Part shown: in pieces, positions 1 through 9,359 of the stretch | How positions within the stretch are numbered: the stretch's first letter is position 1 | How the letters are laid out: the number at the start of each line of letters is the position of its first letter | From: Alkalibacillus silvisoli | GTDB lineage: Bacteria; Bacillota; Bacilli; Bacillales; Alkalibacillaceae | NCBI RefSeq assembly: GCF_039521975.1 | Contig: NZ_BAAACZ010000009.1 | Location: forward strand, 372,001-436,000 | DNA: 64,000 nt | Reading direction: 5' to 3' | The notes under the pieces: generated by a model | Told to the model about the DNA's origin: nothing | Seen by the model: only the letters and a program-made list of their open reading frames with translations | Databases searched by the model: none | Program-made: the position numbers and the translations under genes

Positions 1-752
1 TTGGCATTACTATATTACGGAAAAGGGAAATTCAACAAAAGCTATGGCCATTACCGATTGGTGAAATGTATGGGGTTGGTCGTAAAACAGAAGAAAAGCT
101 CAAGCAAATAAACATTGATACAATTGGCGATTTAGCCAAGAAAAATGTATTAACAATCAAAAATCTCTTAGGCGTTAACGGTGAAAGGTTACATGTAAGA
201 GCGAATGGCAATGACAATAGCGAAGTCGACCCTGATGCAATAAACGATTTTAAAAGTATCGGAAATTCTCAAACCTTCCCATATGATACGGCTGATTCTA
301 ACGAAATTCAGAAAATGTTAAACAGATTGTCTCAAAGTGTTACAGAACGCATGAAAGCCAAGCAAGTTGTTACTGAAAATATTCAATTGATGATCCGTTA
401 TCATGACAGAAAAACGATTACAAGGAGTAGACACCTATCAGAGTATGTAGAAAGTAAAGAACAAATTCTCCAAATTGCTTTAGATTTGTTCCATTCGCAT
501 TGGAATGAAGAAGCTATTCGTTTGTTAGGTGTTACTGCACAACAGTTATCACATAAAGAAGAAATCTCCAAACAATTAGATTTATTTAATTATGAACAAG
601 AAGCGGAAAAAGAGCCGCTTTATGATGCCATAGAAGAAATGGAAGAGAAGTTTGGAAAAGATGTCTTTGTTAAATTACACGATCAAAAGCAGCCGGCGGT
701 GAAAACTAGTTTTCAAAAAGATTTCTTAAGTCAAAATAAACCCAAAAAATAG
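1..752 (+). CDS. dinB: DNA polymerase IV (Y-family), 3' part only
   Basis: C-terminal part of an error-prone Y-family DNA polymerase that copies past damaged template bases; the gene starts before the window. The reading frame is open from base 3, well upstream of the first in-frame ATG at 66. Visible are the end of the palm/fingers region (WPLPIGEMYGVGRKT, the helix-hairpin-helix-like thumb contact with DNA) and the little-finger domain over the last ~120 residues. The catalytic acidic residues lie outside the window. It matches B. subtilis YqjH in family and position (next to the rnz/namA region). Its TAG stop lies inside the stem of the following terminator. Family call is firm; the exact paralogue (polY1 type) is inferred from synteny. 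Confidence 0.9.
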   Translation, partial: GITILRKREIQQKLWPLPIGEMYGVGRKTEEKLKQINIDTIGDLAKKNVLTIKNLLGVNGERLHVRANGNDNSEVDPDAINDFKSIGNSQTFPYDTADSNEIQKMLNRLSQSVTERMKAKQVVTENIQLMIRYHDRKTITRSRHLSEYVESKEQILQIALDLFHSHWNEEAIRLLGVTAQQLSHKEEISKQLDLFNYEQEAEKEPLYDAIEEMEEKFGKDVFVKLHDQKQPAVKTSFQKDFLSQNKPKK

Positions 753-795
753 CCTTAAGTCTGAATTTTACTTTAATCGGACTTAAGGCTATTTT
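746..795. terminator. Bidirectional intrinsic terminator between dinB and the aldehyde dehydrogenase gene
   Basis: A perfect 16-bp inverted repeat (746-761 and 780-795, core AATAGCCTTAAGTC) with an 18-nt loop and A/T runs on both outer sides. It lies between two converging genes and can serve both. The dinB stop codon (750-752) is part of the left arm. Confidence 0.85.
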
Positions 796-798
796 AAA

Positions 799-2172
799 TT
801 ACTTTTTAAAGATTTTTGTTAACACCTTTTCAGCGATCTTAGAATGAGGATAACGGAAGGATAAGTCAAATGCTGTTGTTTGTTTCACAACGCTTTTACG
901 ATGTGTGAATGTTTCAAAGCTATAAACACCATGATAACTTCCAATACCACTCGTGCCAATGCCACCAAAAGGTAAATTATTATTACCTAAATGCATAATC
1001 GTATCATTTATACAAGCTCCACCGAATGATAAGTTCTTAATCACCCAATCTTGTTTTTGGATGTTTTCAGAGAAATAATATAAGGCTAATGGATTTCTAG
1101 CTTGTTCTAGGTGTTCAACCACTTCATCCAATTGATCAAACGTTAATAGAGGTAACAAGGGGCCAAAGATTTCTTCTTGCATAATCGGTGAATCCCAATT
1201 AACATCATCAATTAATGTAGGGTTAATTTTAAGTTTTGATTGATCAGATTGACCTCCGTAGATAACATTTTCTCCGTCTAAGGATCGAATTAGTCGGTTA
1301 AAATGTTGGTCGTTAATAATTTTAGTAAAGTCATCATTTTCAATCGGGTTTTCTGAATACATGAGCTCTATTTCTTTTTTTAGTGCATCAATAAATTTAA
1401 CCTTAATACTTTGATGTATTAATAAATAGTCAGGTGCTACACAGGTTTGTCCAGCGTTAATTAATTTACCCCACGCAATTCTTCTTGCAGCAATTTGAAT
1501 TTTAGCGTCAGAATCAACAATACAAGGGCTTTTACCACCTAGTTCTAAAGTGATTGGAATTAATTGTTTGCTTGCTTTTTCCATTACAGCTTTACCTACT
1601 TGGGTGCTGCCAGTGAAGAAAATATAATCGAACGGTTCATCTAGTAGTGCCTCACTCACTTCTTTTTCACCTTGTATGACTGTTATATATTTTTCTTCAA
1701 ATGTTTCTTTAACCATTTTTTCTATTAATTGACTCGTGTTTGTTGTGAATTCTGAGGGTTTAATAACTGCTGTATTACCACCTGCAACAGCGCCAATTAG
1801 TGGGGCTAGTGCTAAATGTAATGGATAATTCCAAGGGCTTATGATCAGTGTGACTCCATAAGGCTGTTTGTAAATTAAGCTTTTTGCTCCTTTATGACTT
1901 GTTGGCGATTTAACTTTTTCTGGTGCCATCCAGGACTTTAAATGTTTCATCGTTTCATCAATTTCATTATACAAGAAACCTAATTCAGTCATTAGCACTT
2001 CATATGAAGACTTATTTAAATCTTGTTTTAACGCATCATAAATTTCTGACTCATGGCGAATTAACATGTCTTTTAACTTTTGCAGTTGATGATTTCTAAA
2101 TGTATGAGTCATCGTCTTACCTGCTTTAAATAACTTTTTCTGCTTTTTAACAATCGAACTGACCTCAGTCAA
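799..2172 (-). CDS. Aldehyde dehydrogenase, class-3-like, NAD(P)-dependent
   Basis: Oxidises aldehydes to acids, probably medium/long-chain or aromatic ones as in the short ALDH3/YwdH group. The protein has 457 residues, typical for class 3 and shorter than the ~490 of class 1/2. Catalytic residues are visible: the general base Glu near 210 (LELGGKSP) and the nucleophile Cys near 244 (NAGQTCVAP); the cofactor-binding FTGST is near 186-190. Start is TTG directly after the rnz stop (TAATTG), with an AAAGGAGGG site inside the end of rnz, so it is probably translationally coupled to rnz. In B. subtilis this locus carries yqjL instead, so this gene looks like a local replacement. The physiological substrate is unknown. 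Confidence 0.88.
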   Translation of the reverse strand: MTEVSSIVKKQKKLFKAGKTMTHTFRNHQLQKLKDMLIRHESEIYDALKQDLNKSSYEVLMTELGFLYNEIDETMKHLKSWMAPEKVKSPTSHKGAKSLIYKQPYGVTLIISPWNYPLHLALAPLIGAVAGGNTAVIKPSEFTTNTSQLIEKMVKETFEEKYITVIQGEKEVSEALLDEPFDYIFFTGSTQVGKAVMEKASKQLIPITLELGGKSPCIVDSDAKIQIAARRIAWGKLINAGQTCVAPDYLLIHQSIKVKFIDALKKEIELMYSENPIENDDFTKIINDQHFNRLIRSLDGENVIYGGQSDQSKLKINPTLIDDVNWDSPIMQEEIFGPLLPLLTFDQLDEVVEHLEQARNPLALYYFSENIQKQDWVIKNLSFGGACINDTIMHLGNNNLPFGGIGTSGIGSYHGVYSFETFTHRKSVVKQTTAFDLSFRYPHSKIAEKVLTKIFKK

Positions 2173-3102
2173 TTATCGTCCCTCCTTTAGCACTGTGTAT
2201 GAATCAAAGTCTGACACATATATGGTGGGTTCATAGGCTTCTTGTAATTGCTTTAATGCTTGTTGTAGTTCTTCAGGTTGATAACGTGAAGAAATATGAT
2301 TGAGTAGCACCTTTTTAACTTTTGCTTCTTTCGCAATTTGAACAGCTTGTAGACTAGTTGAATGGTTATAGTCTTTAGCTAACCTAGCATCTTCGTTAAT
2401 AAATGTTGCCTCGTGAACTAAAACATCTGCTTCTTTAACAAAGTCTACTACACCATCAAACGGTAATGTATCACCTAATATAGCCACTTTTCTACCAGGT
2501 ATATCAGACCCTGTTACCTCGTCTCTAACAATTTCAGTTCCGTCTTCTAATGTTAAGACTTCACAGTTTTTAATTTCTTGATATATTGGGCCGGGTTTAA
2601 TTCCTTTTTCCTTAAGTTTTTCAGGTATTAATGGACCGATTTGATCTCTTTCTTCAATTAAGAATCCATATGAATCTACACCATGAACAAGTGGCATTGC
2701 CGTTACTTTGATTTGTTCGTCTTCATAGAGAACACCTTCTATTAACTCATAATATTCAATAGAATATTTTAAATGCGTTTGACTTACGTTTAGCGAGGTT
2801 TCTATAAACTCTTTAACCCCTTTAGGTCCATAGATTTCTAATTTAGATGTTCCCTCTTGGAATGAGCGGCTACTAAGCAGTCCAGGTAATCCGAAAATAT
2901 GGTCACCATGAGTGTGAGTAATAAATATTTTACTGATTTTTCGTGGTTTGATCGTTGTGTTTAATATTTGGTGTTGTGTGGCTTCTCCGCAATCAAACAG
3001 CCATATCTCATCACGTTCTTGGTGCATTTGTAGAGCTAATGATGAAACATTTCTTTGTTTTGAAGGTACACCAGAACCCGTTCCTAAAAAAGTAATTTCC
3101 AC
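2173..3102 (-). CDS. rnz: Ribonuclease Z (tRNA 3'-processing endonuclease)
   Basis: Zinc-dependent endonuclease that trims 3' trailers from tRNA precursors lacking an encoded CCA. Metallo-beta-lactamase fold: HTHGDH near residues 63-68, later ILGDT, a HEATF segment and LLNHISSRY near the C terminus. I chose the GTG at 3102 (309 residues, as in B. subtilis YqjK at ~307) because an AGGAGG stands 7 bases upstream; the longer frame from 3138 would add a non-conserved N terminus overlapping the namA end. It lies between the broken namA and the aldehyde dehydrogenase gene, all leftward and closely spaced, likely one transcript. Confidence 0.93.
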   Translation of the reverse strand: MEITFLGTGSGVPSKQRNVSSLALQMHQERDEIWLFDCGEATQHQILNTTIKPRKISKIFITHTHGDHIFGLPGLLSSRSFQEGTSKLEIYGPKGVKEFIETSLNVSQTHLKYSIEYYELIEGVLYEDEQIKVTAMPLVHGVDSYGFLIEERDQIGPLIPEKLKEKGIKPGPIYQEIKNCEVLTLEDGTEIVRDEVTGSDIPGRKVAILGDTLPFDGVVDFVKEADVLVHEATFINEDARLAKDYNHSTSLQAVQIAKEAKVKKVLLNHISSRYQPEELQQALKQLQEAYEPTIYVSDFDSYTVLKEGR

Positions 3103-3124
3103 GACTGTTCCTCCTAAAAGTTTT

Positions 3125-4144
3125 CTATGACCAACCACGTTCGTATTGTTTTGGACTTGTGATGTTTGTTTGTAATTCGTCGGCTGCTTGCTTTGGCCAA
3201 TAAGGATTTTTCAACAATTCTCTTCCGATAAAGATTAAATCTGCTCTATTGTTTTGCAATATCTCTTCAGCTTGATTACCTGTTGTAATGAGCCCGACTG
3301 CGCCAGTCTTAATACCAACCTCTTGCTTTAATTGTTCTGCAAAAGGTATTTGATAACCTGGATAAGGTTTAATTTTAACGGGAACAACACCTCCAGAGCT
3401 GCAGTCGATTAGCTCTACTCCTTGTTGCTTTAATTGTTCAGCGAAATAATGAAAATCGTCAAGTTGATTGCCTTCATCATGGTATTCAGAAACTGATAAG
3501 CGCACGAAAATAGGTTTATCCCAAACTTCTTTAACAGTTTGAATAATTTCTCTGAGAAAACGATACCTATTGTTCTGGTCTCCACCATATTGATCATGTC
3601 GTTTATTCGTTAAGGGTGATAAAAATTGATTAATTAAATAGCCATGCGCTCCATGTATTTCAATTATATCAAAGTTAGCTTCCTTAGCTCTTTTGGCAGC
3701 AAGTTGAAACGCTTTAATCGTCTAATGTATATCAGCTTCAGTCATGGATTGTGGTTGTTGAAAATGTTCATTAAATGCATCAGCTGTAGGGGCTAATATA
3801 GGTTCACTAAGGTTTGCTTTTCGTCCTGCGTGTGCTAACTGAATGGCACTTTTTGAACCGTGAGAATGGATTCTTTCAGAAATAGATTTTAACCCTGGAA
3901 TATGTTCATCTGACCAAATGCCTAAATCTTCATATGAAATTCTACCGTTTGGCTGTACGCTTGTCGCTTCTAACATCACTAATCCTACCTGACCGATTGC
4001 TCTGCTTTCATAATGTGTCAAGTGAAATGGCGTAACTTTACCATCTTGGTCGTAACATGAATACATACACATCGGTGACATGACAATTCTATTTTTAATC
4101 GTTAAATCTTTAATGGTAATGGGGGAAAATAGTTTAGTATCCAT
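3125..4144 (-). pseudogene. namA: NADPH dehydrogenase (Old Yellow Enzyme, YqjM/NamA) interrupted by an amber codon
   Basis: FMN-dependent ene-reductase acting on unsaturated aldehydes/ketones and nitro compounds. A single frame runs from ATG 4144 (AGAGGT site upstream) to the stop at 3125-3127, ~339 codons, the normal family length, but is cut by one TAG at 3722-3724. Both sides are well conserved: before it the FMN region (SPMCMYS, near residue 26) and the QLAHAGRKA substrate motif; after it IEIHGAHGYLINQFLSPL, the GGDQNNRYRF segment, DCSSGG, and the C-terminal FIGRELLKNPYW and YERGW. No frameshift is needed; the affected position lies in MTEADIH-stop-TIKAFQ, where Lys or Gln is usual. Either a recent nonsense mutation, a base-call error, or (less likely) suppression. 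Without the stop the enzyme would be complete. Confidence 0.88.
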
Positions 4145-4177
4145 TTTACCTCTTAACCTCCTACACACTTGTAAATT

Positions 4178-4906
4178 TTACTGTATTAAATCTGGAATAT
4201 CTGTCATGATTGCTTTTGCATTCAAACTTTCACATTTGTAATAGGTCTTCACTTTGTTGACAGTATACACTCTGAAGGGGATTTTTTCTTGTAATATGCG
4301 CTTAATCATATTAGAAGTCAGTAGCCTCGTTTTAATATGAATTCCGTGCGCTCCAATATCATTTAACAATAAATGGACTTTTCGAATTTTCATTTGCGTT
4401 AACCAAGCTAATTCAATGTTCGAGTTAATTTCACTCATTCTCTTAATTGTTTCTGGGTTAAAGCTTGATATTACGGTTTGGTCTTCAAGTTTAAAATGAT
4501 TAATCAGTTCATTAACACGTTCTTCGATGTGGGGGTAATGAATGACATTAGTTTTTAACTCGAGATTGATTATCATATTAGTATTCTGTACCCATTTAAA
4601 GAATTCTTCTAAACTAGGAATAGGTGTGTGCTTGTACCTTTTGTGGTACCAGCTTCCAGCATCTAATTGCTTTAATTCATTATATGTATAATTTTGAACA
4701 AAGCCTCTACCATTCGTCGTTCGTCTTACATTCTCATCATGAATAATGACTGGTACAAGGTCTTTTGTTAGTTGTACGTCAAGCTCTAGACCATCTGCCT
4801 TCATTTCGTGTGCTAGTTGAAATGAAGGCAGCGTATTTTCAGGTGCATAGTGGCTAGCACCTCGATGCGCAAAAATTTTAGTATTAATTGCCAACACCTC
4901 TTTCAA
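4178..4906 (-). CDS. Glycerophosphodiester phosphodiesterase
   Basis: Hydrolyses deacylated phospholipid head-group diesters to glycerol-3-phosphate and an alcohol. GDPD TIM-barrel signatures are clear: HRGAS near residue 14, PENTLPSF, LELDVQLT and HDENVRRTTNGRG (metal ligands and catalytic His), and INLELK further on. About 242 residues with no signal peptide, so cytoplasmic, like YqiK-type enzymes. The start is uncertain: TTG at 4906 has only a weak ribosome site, while a GAGGTG follows just inside; a shorter start near the first conserved residues is possible. Divergent from yqjN. Confidence 0.85.
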   Translation of the reverse strand: MKEVLAINTKIFAHRGASHYAPENTLPSFQLAHEMKADGLELDVQLTKDLVPVIIHDENVRRTTNGRGFVQNYTYNELKQLDAGSWYHKRYKHTPIPSLEEFFKWVQNTNMIINLELKTNVIHYPHIEERVNELINHFKLEDQTVISSFNPETIKRMSEINSNIELAWLTQMKIRKVHLLLNDIGAHGIHIKTRLLTSNMIKRILQEKIPFRVYTVNKVKTYYKCESLNAKAIMTDIPDLIQ

Positions 4907-4965
4907 TTCTCTGTTATGATTGTGGTGTATGTATTATGAAAAGTCAATATAGTGAGGTGGTTTTT

Positions 4966-6594
4966 GTGAAGAGATGGCAATCGAAACAACAGTTAACGGA
5001 ACTATTGTGTGAACTAGTACATTATCAAAGTATTACAGGTTCAACTGATGAAGTTGAAGTAGTAAACTACATACATCAATTACTCGAATCAGAAAACTAT
5101 TTTCAACAAAATCCTAATCATTTAAGAATAGACGAGTTAGAGGATGGAAGAGGTGTTTTAACAGCTTTTGTTAAAAATGGACCAAGTGATGATACGATTG
5201 TTTTATTAAGTCATATTGATGTTGTTGACATTGATGATTATGGTGCATATAAAGATTATGCTTTTCGTCCAAGAGAATTGACTCATATGTTTAAAAATAA
5301 TGTGGATGTTTTACCTAACGAAGCAAAAGATGACTTGCTGACAGGTGAATGGTTGTTTGGCCGAGGGGCAATGGATATGAAAGCGGGTACAACACTTCAT
5401 TTGTCAATGGTTGAAAGAGCGATTAATAGTGAATGGAATGGAAATATATTATTACTCGTAGTACCAGATGAAGAAGTTAATTCATTAGGGATGATTAAAG
5501 CGACTGAAGTGTTACAAACGTTACAAGAGCAAGAAAAGTTGAATTATAAATTATGTTTAAATAGTGAACCGATGTTTAGACAATATCCGGATGATCAAAA
5601 TATGTATTTATATACTGGTTCTTTAGGTAAAGTACTGCCTGGTTTCTTATGTTATGGAAAAGAGACACATGTTGGTGAACCCTTTCATGGTCTGAATGCT
5701 AATTTATTAATCAGTTATTTAAATAAAAATCTTGAATTAAATGATGCGTTTCTAGAAAAGGTGGGCTCAGAAGTAACTCCTCCACCAGTTAGTTTAATGA
5801 ATCGTGACCTAAAAGAGAATTATTCTGTACAAACACCTGTAACGGCTGTTTCTATGTATAACATATTGTTTATGAAACAAACTGTCACTGACATAACAGA
5901 TAAATTATATCGAGTGATGGAACAAACAAAAAGTGAAGTAGAAGCGCACATGGCTGAACGATTTGATCGTTTCCAAGAACAGATGGATCACTCAAGTGAT
6001 GTTAGTTTGTTTGAGGTGTCGATTTTAAGTTATGAAGAATTATATCAAGAAGCGGTTAGGAAATTTGGTGAAGAGGAAGTAGTGAAACGTCAACGTCAGT
6101 TAGTTGAGGAACGTGAGGAAGGAGATCGAGACTTTTCGACTAAAGTTGTTCAAGAATTGGCTTATATGTGTAATCATTTAGCACCAATGATTATACTGTT
6201 TTATAGTCCACCATTTTATCCTGCTGTATCGAGTGAAGGTGATCATTTGGTCCAAAGTGTAGTAAATGATGTAGAACATTATATGAAAGTTAGAGATTTC
6301 AAACCAACGACACTATCTTATTTTAATGGCATCTCTGACTTAAGCTTTATAGGCGAAAGTACGAATAATGACCATGACATGCAAACGTTAATTAATAATC
6401 TACCACTACAACAATTAAAGGGAAATTATATTCCTAAACAATCTTTAAAAGTTCCAACGATGAATGTTGGTCCATTAGGTAAAGATGCTCACCAGTGGAC
6501 AGAAAGGTTAGAGCTCTCATATTCTTTTGGCCAGTTACCTCATATTATTGCCCATACAATTAGCCAAACGTTTAATGAAAAAGTTGGAAAATAG
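4966..6594 (+). CDS. yqjN: M20-family peptidase, YqjN/RocB-like
   Basis: Predicted zinc amidohydrolase of the M20 (ArgE/DapE/RocB) superfamily; true substrate unknown, RocB relatives act in arginine/ornithine use. 542 residues from the GTG at 4966, preceded by GAGGTGG; upstream ATGs lack a good site. Metal-binding features: SHIDVVDID (H-x-D), GRGAMDMKAG (bridging Asp), VPDEEVNS (catalytic Glu and ligand), with a late conserved segment near GPLGKDAHQWTERL. The long insert in the middle is the dimerisation/lid domain typical of YqjN. Divergent from the glycerophosphodiesterase gene; yqjP follows 61 bp downstream as in B. subtilis. Confidence 0.85.
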   Translation: MKRWQSKQQLTELLCELVHYQSITGSTDEVEVVNYIHQLLESENYFQQNPNHLRIDELEDGRGVLTAFVKNGPSDDTIVLLSHIDVVDIDDYGAYKDYAFRPRELTHMFKNNVDVLPNEAKDDLLTGEWLFGRGAMDMKAGTTLHLSMVERAINSEWNGNILLLVVPDEEVNSLGMIKATEVLQTLQEQEKLNYKLCLNSEPMFRQYPDDQNMYLYTGSLGKVLPGFLCYGKETHVGEPFHGLNANLLISYLNKNLELNDAFLEKVGSEVTPPPVSLMNRDLKENYSVQTPVTAVSMYNILFMKQTVTDITDKLYRVMEQTKSEVEAHMAERFDRFQEQMDHSSDVSLFEVSILSYEELYQEAVRKFGEEEVVKRQRQLVEEREEGDRDFSTKVVQELAYMCNHLAPMIILFYSPPFYPAVSSEGDHLVQSVVNDVEHYMKVRDFKPTTLSYFNGISDLSFIGESTNNDHDMQTLINNLPLQQLKGNYIPKQSLKVPTMNVGPLGKDAHQWTERLELSYSFGQLPHIIAHTISQTFNEKVGK

Positions 6595-6655
6595 ATGCAA
6601 AATTATGTTTTTGTAGTATAATGTTAACCAAACTTTCGTTAAAGGTGGAAACAAG

Positions 6656-7627
6656 ATGACACAACCAAAAATCCATCAAATAACGGTACCTACACCGTAT
6701 GCAGTAGGGGATGTCCATTGTTATCTATATGTTAATGACACTGTGACACTGTTTGATGCAGGTGTTAAAACAGAAGAAGCTTGGAATGCGTTTCAAGAGC
6801 AGTTAAAAGAAATTGGTTTAAATAAAGAAGATATTAAACAAATCGTACTAACACATCATCACCCGGACCATACAGGTCTTATCGGGCATTTCGATCACGT
6901 TGATGCGATTTATGGGCACCCCATTGTTGATTTGTGGTTGAAACAAGATGATCATTATTTCAAACATTATATGAATTTCTTTAATAAATTATATAACCAA
7001 TTTGGAGTGCCGCACCAATTTAGACAAATTGATAAAACAGTACAAAATGCTTTTAAGTTTCAAGGAGAAGGAAGATTAACGCATACGCTATTAGAAGGTG
7101 ATGATATTCCTGGTTTACCATCAATGTCAGTTATTGAATCAAAAGGTCACGCTCAAAGCCATTTATCATTTTATGACAGGCATAACGGGAATTTAATAGC
7201 AGGTGACCATTTATTAAAGCACATTTCATCAAACCCGATTTTAGAAGCGCCGTTAATGGGTGAATCAGAACGCCCCAAGTCATTAATTGCTTATCGTGAA
7301 TCGATGCAAAAGATGGACCAATACGCTATTGATACAGTCTTCCCAGGGCATGGCGAGACGTTTAAATTTAACTCAAAATTAATTGCCCACCGTTTGAAAC
7401 GTCAAGAAGAGCGAGCGGAACATGTATTGAATTATTTAAAAGAAAATGAGTCAACGCCTTTTGAAGTCTGTCAATATTTATTCCCAAAGCATTATGAGAA
7501 GCAATTTGGTTTAACGATGTCAGAAGCGATCGGCCAGTTAGATTACTTAGAGGAACAAGGAAGGGTTCAACCTCACTTTGATGGGGAAGTGTTGAAGTAT
7601 ACACCTTGTAAAACGTTTTCCATATAA
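6656..7627 (+). CDS. yqjP: Metallo-beta-lactamase-fold hydrolase, YqjP-like
   Basis: Zinc or iron hydrolase of the MBL/glyoxalase II superfamily with unknown substrate. THHHPDHTG (residues ~64-72) is the HxHxDH site; further ligands are in ESKGHAQSHLS, AGDHLL and PGHGE. 323 residues, with a C-terminal helical extension after ~225 that is typical of YqjP-like and lactonase/thioesterase-like members. Start ATG 6656 has AAAGGTGG upstream, and a TATAAT-like box lies at 6617-6622. Conserved neighbour of yqjN. Confidence 0.82.
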   Translation: MTQPKIHQITVPTPYAVGDVHCYLYVNDTVTLFDAGVKTEEAWNAFQEQLKEIGLNKEDIKQIVLTHHHPDHTGLIGHFDHVDAIYGHPIVDLWLKQDDHYFKHYMNFFNKLYNQFGVPHQFRQIDKTVQNAFKFQGEGRLTHTLLEGDDIPGLPSMSVIESKGHAQSHLSFYDRHNGNLIAGDHLLKHISSNPILEAPLMGESERPKSLIAYRESMQKMDQYAIDTVFPGHGETFKFNSKLIAHRLKRQEERAEHVLNYLKENESTPFEVCQYLFPKHYEKQFGLTMSEAIGQLDYLEEQGRVQPHFDGEVLKYTPCKTFSI

Positions 7628-7717
7628 AGAGCTTAAATAAACCTCTATTTTAAGCTTTAATTTTCTTAAGAAGATTTAAATAACAATTGTTTTCATTTAA
7701 GAATAAAGTCAACATTT

Positions 7718-7754
7718 AAGCCCCACTTTAGGTGATATACCTTAAGTGGGGCTT
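7718..7754. terminator. Bidirectional terminator between yqjP and the aldo/keto reductase gene
   Basis: Inverted repeat AAGCCCCACTTTAGG (7718-7732) against 7740-7754 with a single T-T mismatch and a 7-nt loop, between convergent genes. A weaker AT-rich hairpin (7629-7658) precedes it just after the yqjP stop. Confidence 0.8.
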
Positions 7755-7774
7755 TGTTCATACACATTTGACAT

Positions 7775-8701
7775 TCATGCACGATGCTGTTCATAAATGT
7801 TTTGCTTAGTCATATTGGTTATATGGTTAATTGTCTCATGATCAGTCGATGCGCTCTGGTATGCTTTGATATTAGATTGGACTTGTTCTGGACTACTCGC
7901 TCCTAATATTAGACTTGAAACAGCTTGATGATTTAAGGCGTAACTTATGGCAATGGATTGTGGTGGGACTTTAGTTTCTTTCGCTAAATCGTGCAACTTT
8001 TCAATAATAATTTTAAGTTCATCCTTTTCATAATCTAAAAATCCCTGATTCCCTTTTCTCTCCCACTGTTTCATTCCCATATCAGTCAACATACCTTTAC
8101 CTAAAGCGCCTCTAACTAATACACTAACTTGATTTTGCTCTAGGTAATGTAACATCTCCTCTTCTGGACGACGATCTATTATACTATATTGCATCATAAC
8201 GCTAGAGATCGTTGTTTTCCTAACAAAGGATTTTATAACGTTTGGTCGAATAGAAGATAAACCAAAATAACGAATTAACCCTTCTTGTTGCAACTCTTCA
8301 AACGCCTCGATCACTTCATCAATAGAATCTTCAATTGTACCGCCATGTAACTGGTATAAATCAATATCATCTAATCCTAATCGTAATAGACTGTTTTTAA
8401 CTGCTTCTTTCAAATAACGCTTTGATGGATCCCAATACCAACCTTCTTGGCCTGGCTCGAAACGATTACCTCCCTTTGTCGCAATAACTAAGTCATCTCG
8501 TTTTCCTTTGATCGCTTTTCCAATGAGTTTTTCGTTGTGTCCATAATCATATAAGTCTGCTGTATCCAAATAATTAATACCAGAATGAATGGCCTCATCA
8601 ATTGTTGCTTTAGCATTTTGCTCATCAGCTCCTAGGTTCATACACCCTAATCCAACCTCAGAAATATGTAAATCTGTTTGGCCTAATTGTCGTTTATTCA
8701 T
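7775..8701 (-). CDS. yqkF: Aldo/keto reductase, YqkF-like
   Basis: NADPH-dependent reductase of the AKR superfamily; substrate not predictable. 308 residues. The catalytic tetrad is present: Asp and Tyr in LDTADLYDYGHNE (near 45-55), Lys in IATKGG (near 74) and His in YQLHGG (near 119); the cofactor-binding GASSPEQV lies near 270. ATG at 8701 with AGGAGGGG just upstream. Divergent from nudF and convergent with yqjP, the arrangement seen around yqkF in B. subtilis. Confidence 0.88.
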   Translation of the reverse strand: MNKRQLGQTDLHISEVGLGCMNLGADEQNAKATIDEAIHSGINYLDTADLYDYGHNEKLIGKAIKGKRDDLVIATKGGNRFEPGQEGWYWDPSKRYLKEAVKNSLLRLGLDDIDLYQLHGGTIEDSIDEVIEAFEELQQEGLIRYFGLSSIRPNVIKSFVRKTTISSVMMQYSIIDRRPEEEMLHYLEQNQVSVLVRGALGKGMLTDMGMKQWERKGNQGFLDYEKDELKIIIEKLHDLAKETKVPPQSIAISYALNHQAVSSLILGASSPEQVQSNIKAYQSASTDHETINHITNMTKQNIYEQHRA

Positions 8702-8806
8702 GAAACCCCTCCTTACCGATATTTTACTGCCTTTTAGTTGATCGTTACAAATATTAACTAGTCGGTGAAGGCTTGTGATAAAATGACGAAAAGAGGTGAG
8801 TCAATA

Positions 8807-9358
8807 GTGAATAAGTTTGAAGAAAAAACGGTAAATACAAATAAAATTTATGAAGGAAGAATCATTGATGTTGAAGTGGATGATGTGACCTTACCTAATG
8901 GAAAAGCTTCTAAAAGAGAATTAGTTCGCCATCCTGGTGCTGTAGCAGTAATTGCTTTAACTGATGAGGGTAACATTGTAATGGTAGAGCAGTATCGAAA
9001 AGCTTTAGGAAAAAGTATAATCGAAATTCCAGCTGGTAAGCTTGAGGATGGTGAATCACCAGAAGTTACAGCAGCAAGAGAGCTGGAAGAAGAGACAGGA
9101 TATCAAGCAGCTTCTTTAGACTTTGTCGTATCTTACTATACATCTCCTGGGTTTGCAGATGAAATTATTTATATTTATAAGGCAGAAGGGTTAAGAATAG
9201 TAGAAGAACAGCGTCAAATGGACGAGGATGAATTCGTTGATTTAAAGGAAATATCTCTTGAAGAAGCTTTAAGCCTTATTGAGCAAGAACGTATACATGA
9301 TGCCAAAACGATTCATGCTATTTATTATTTAATGTACCAATCTTTAAAGGGTGAATAA
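8807..9358 (+). CDS. nudF: ADP-ribose pyrophosphatase (Nudix)
   Basis: Cleaves ADP-ribose to AMP and ribose-5-phosphate, removing a reactive metabolite. A complete Nudix box (GX5EX7REUXEEXGU) is visible at about residues 78-99, with RELEEETGY as its core. I chose the GTG at 8807, preceded by AGAGGTGA, giving 183 residues as in B. subtilis NudF; an upstream in-frame ATG-containing stretch from 8765 is not conserved-looking. The stop sits beside the start of yqxK, so the two are probably co-expressed. Confidence 0.92.
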   Translation: MNKFEEKTVNTNKIYEGRIIDVEVDDVTLPNGKASKRELVRHPGAVAVIALTDEGNIVMVEQYRKALGKSIIEIPAGKLEDGESPEVTAARELEEETGYQAASLDFVVSYYTSPGFADEIIYIYKAEGLRIVEEQRQMDEDEFVDLKEISLEEALSLIEQERIHDAKTIHAIYYLMYQSLKGE

Positions 9359-9359
9359 C

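Noticed and set aside
3128..3721. Two separate NamA-like genes
   Set aside because: One continuous frame joins both parts through a single TAG, and the middle region (IEIHGAHGYL onward) is conserved, so it is one interrupted gene.
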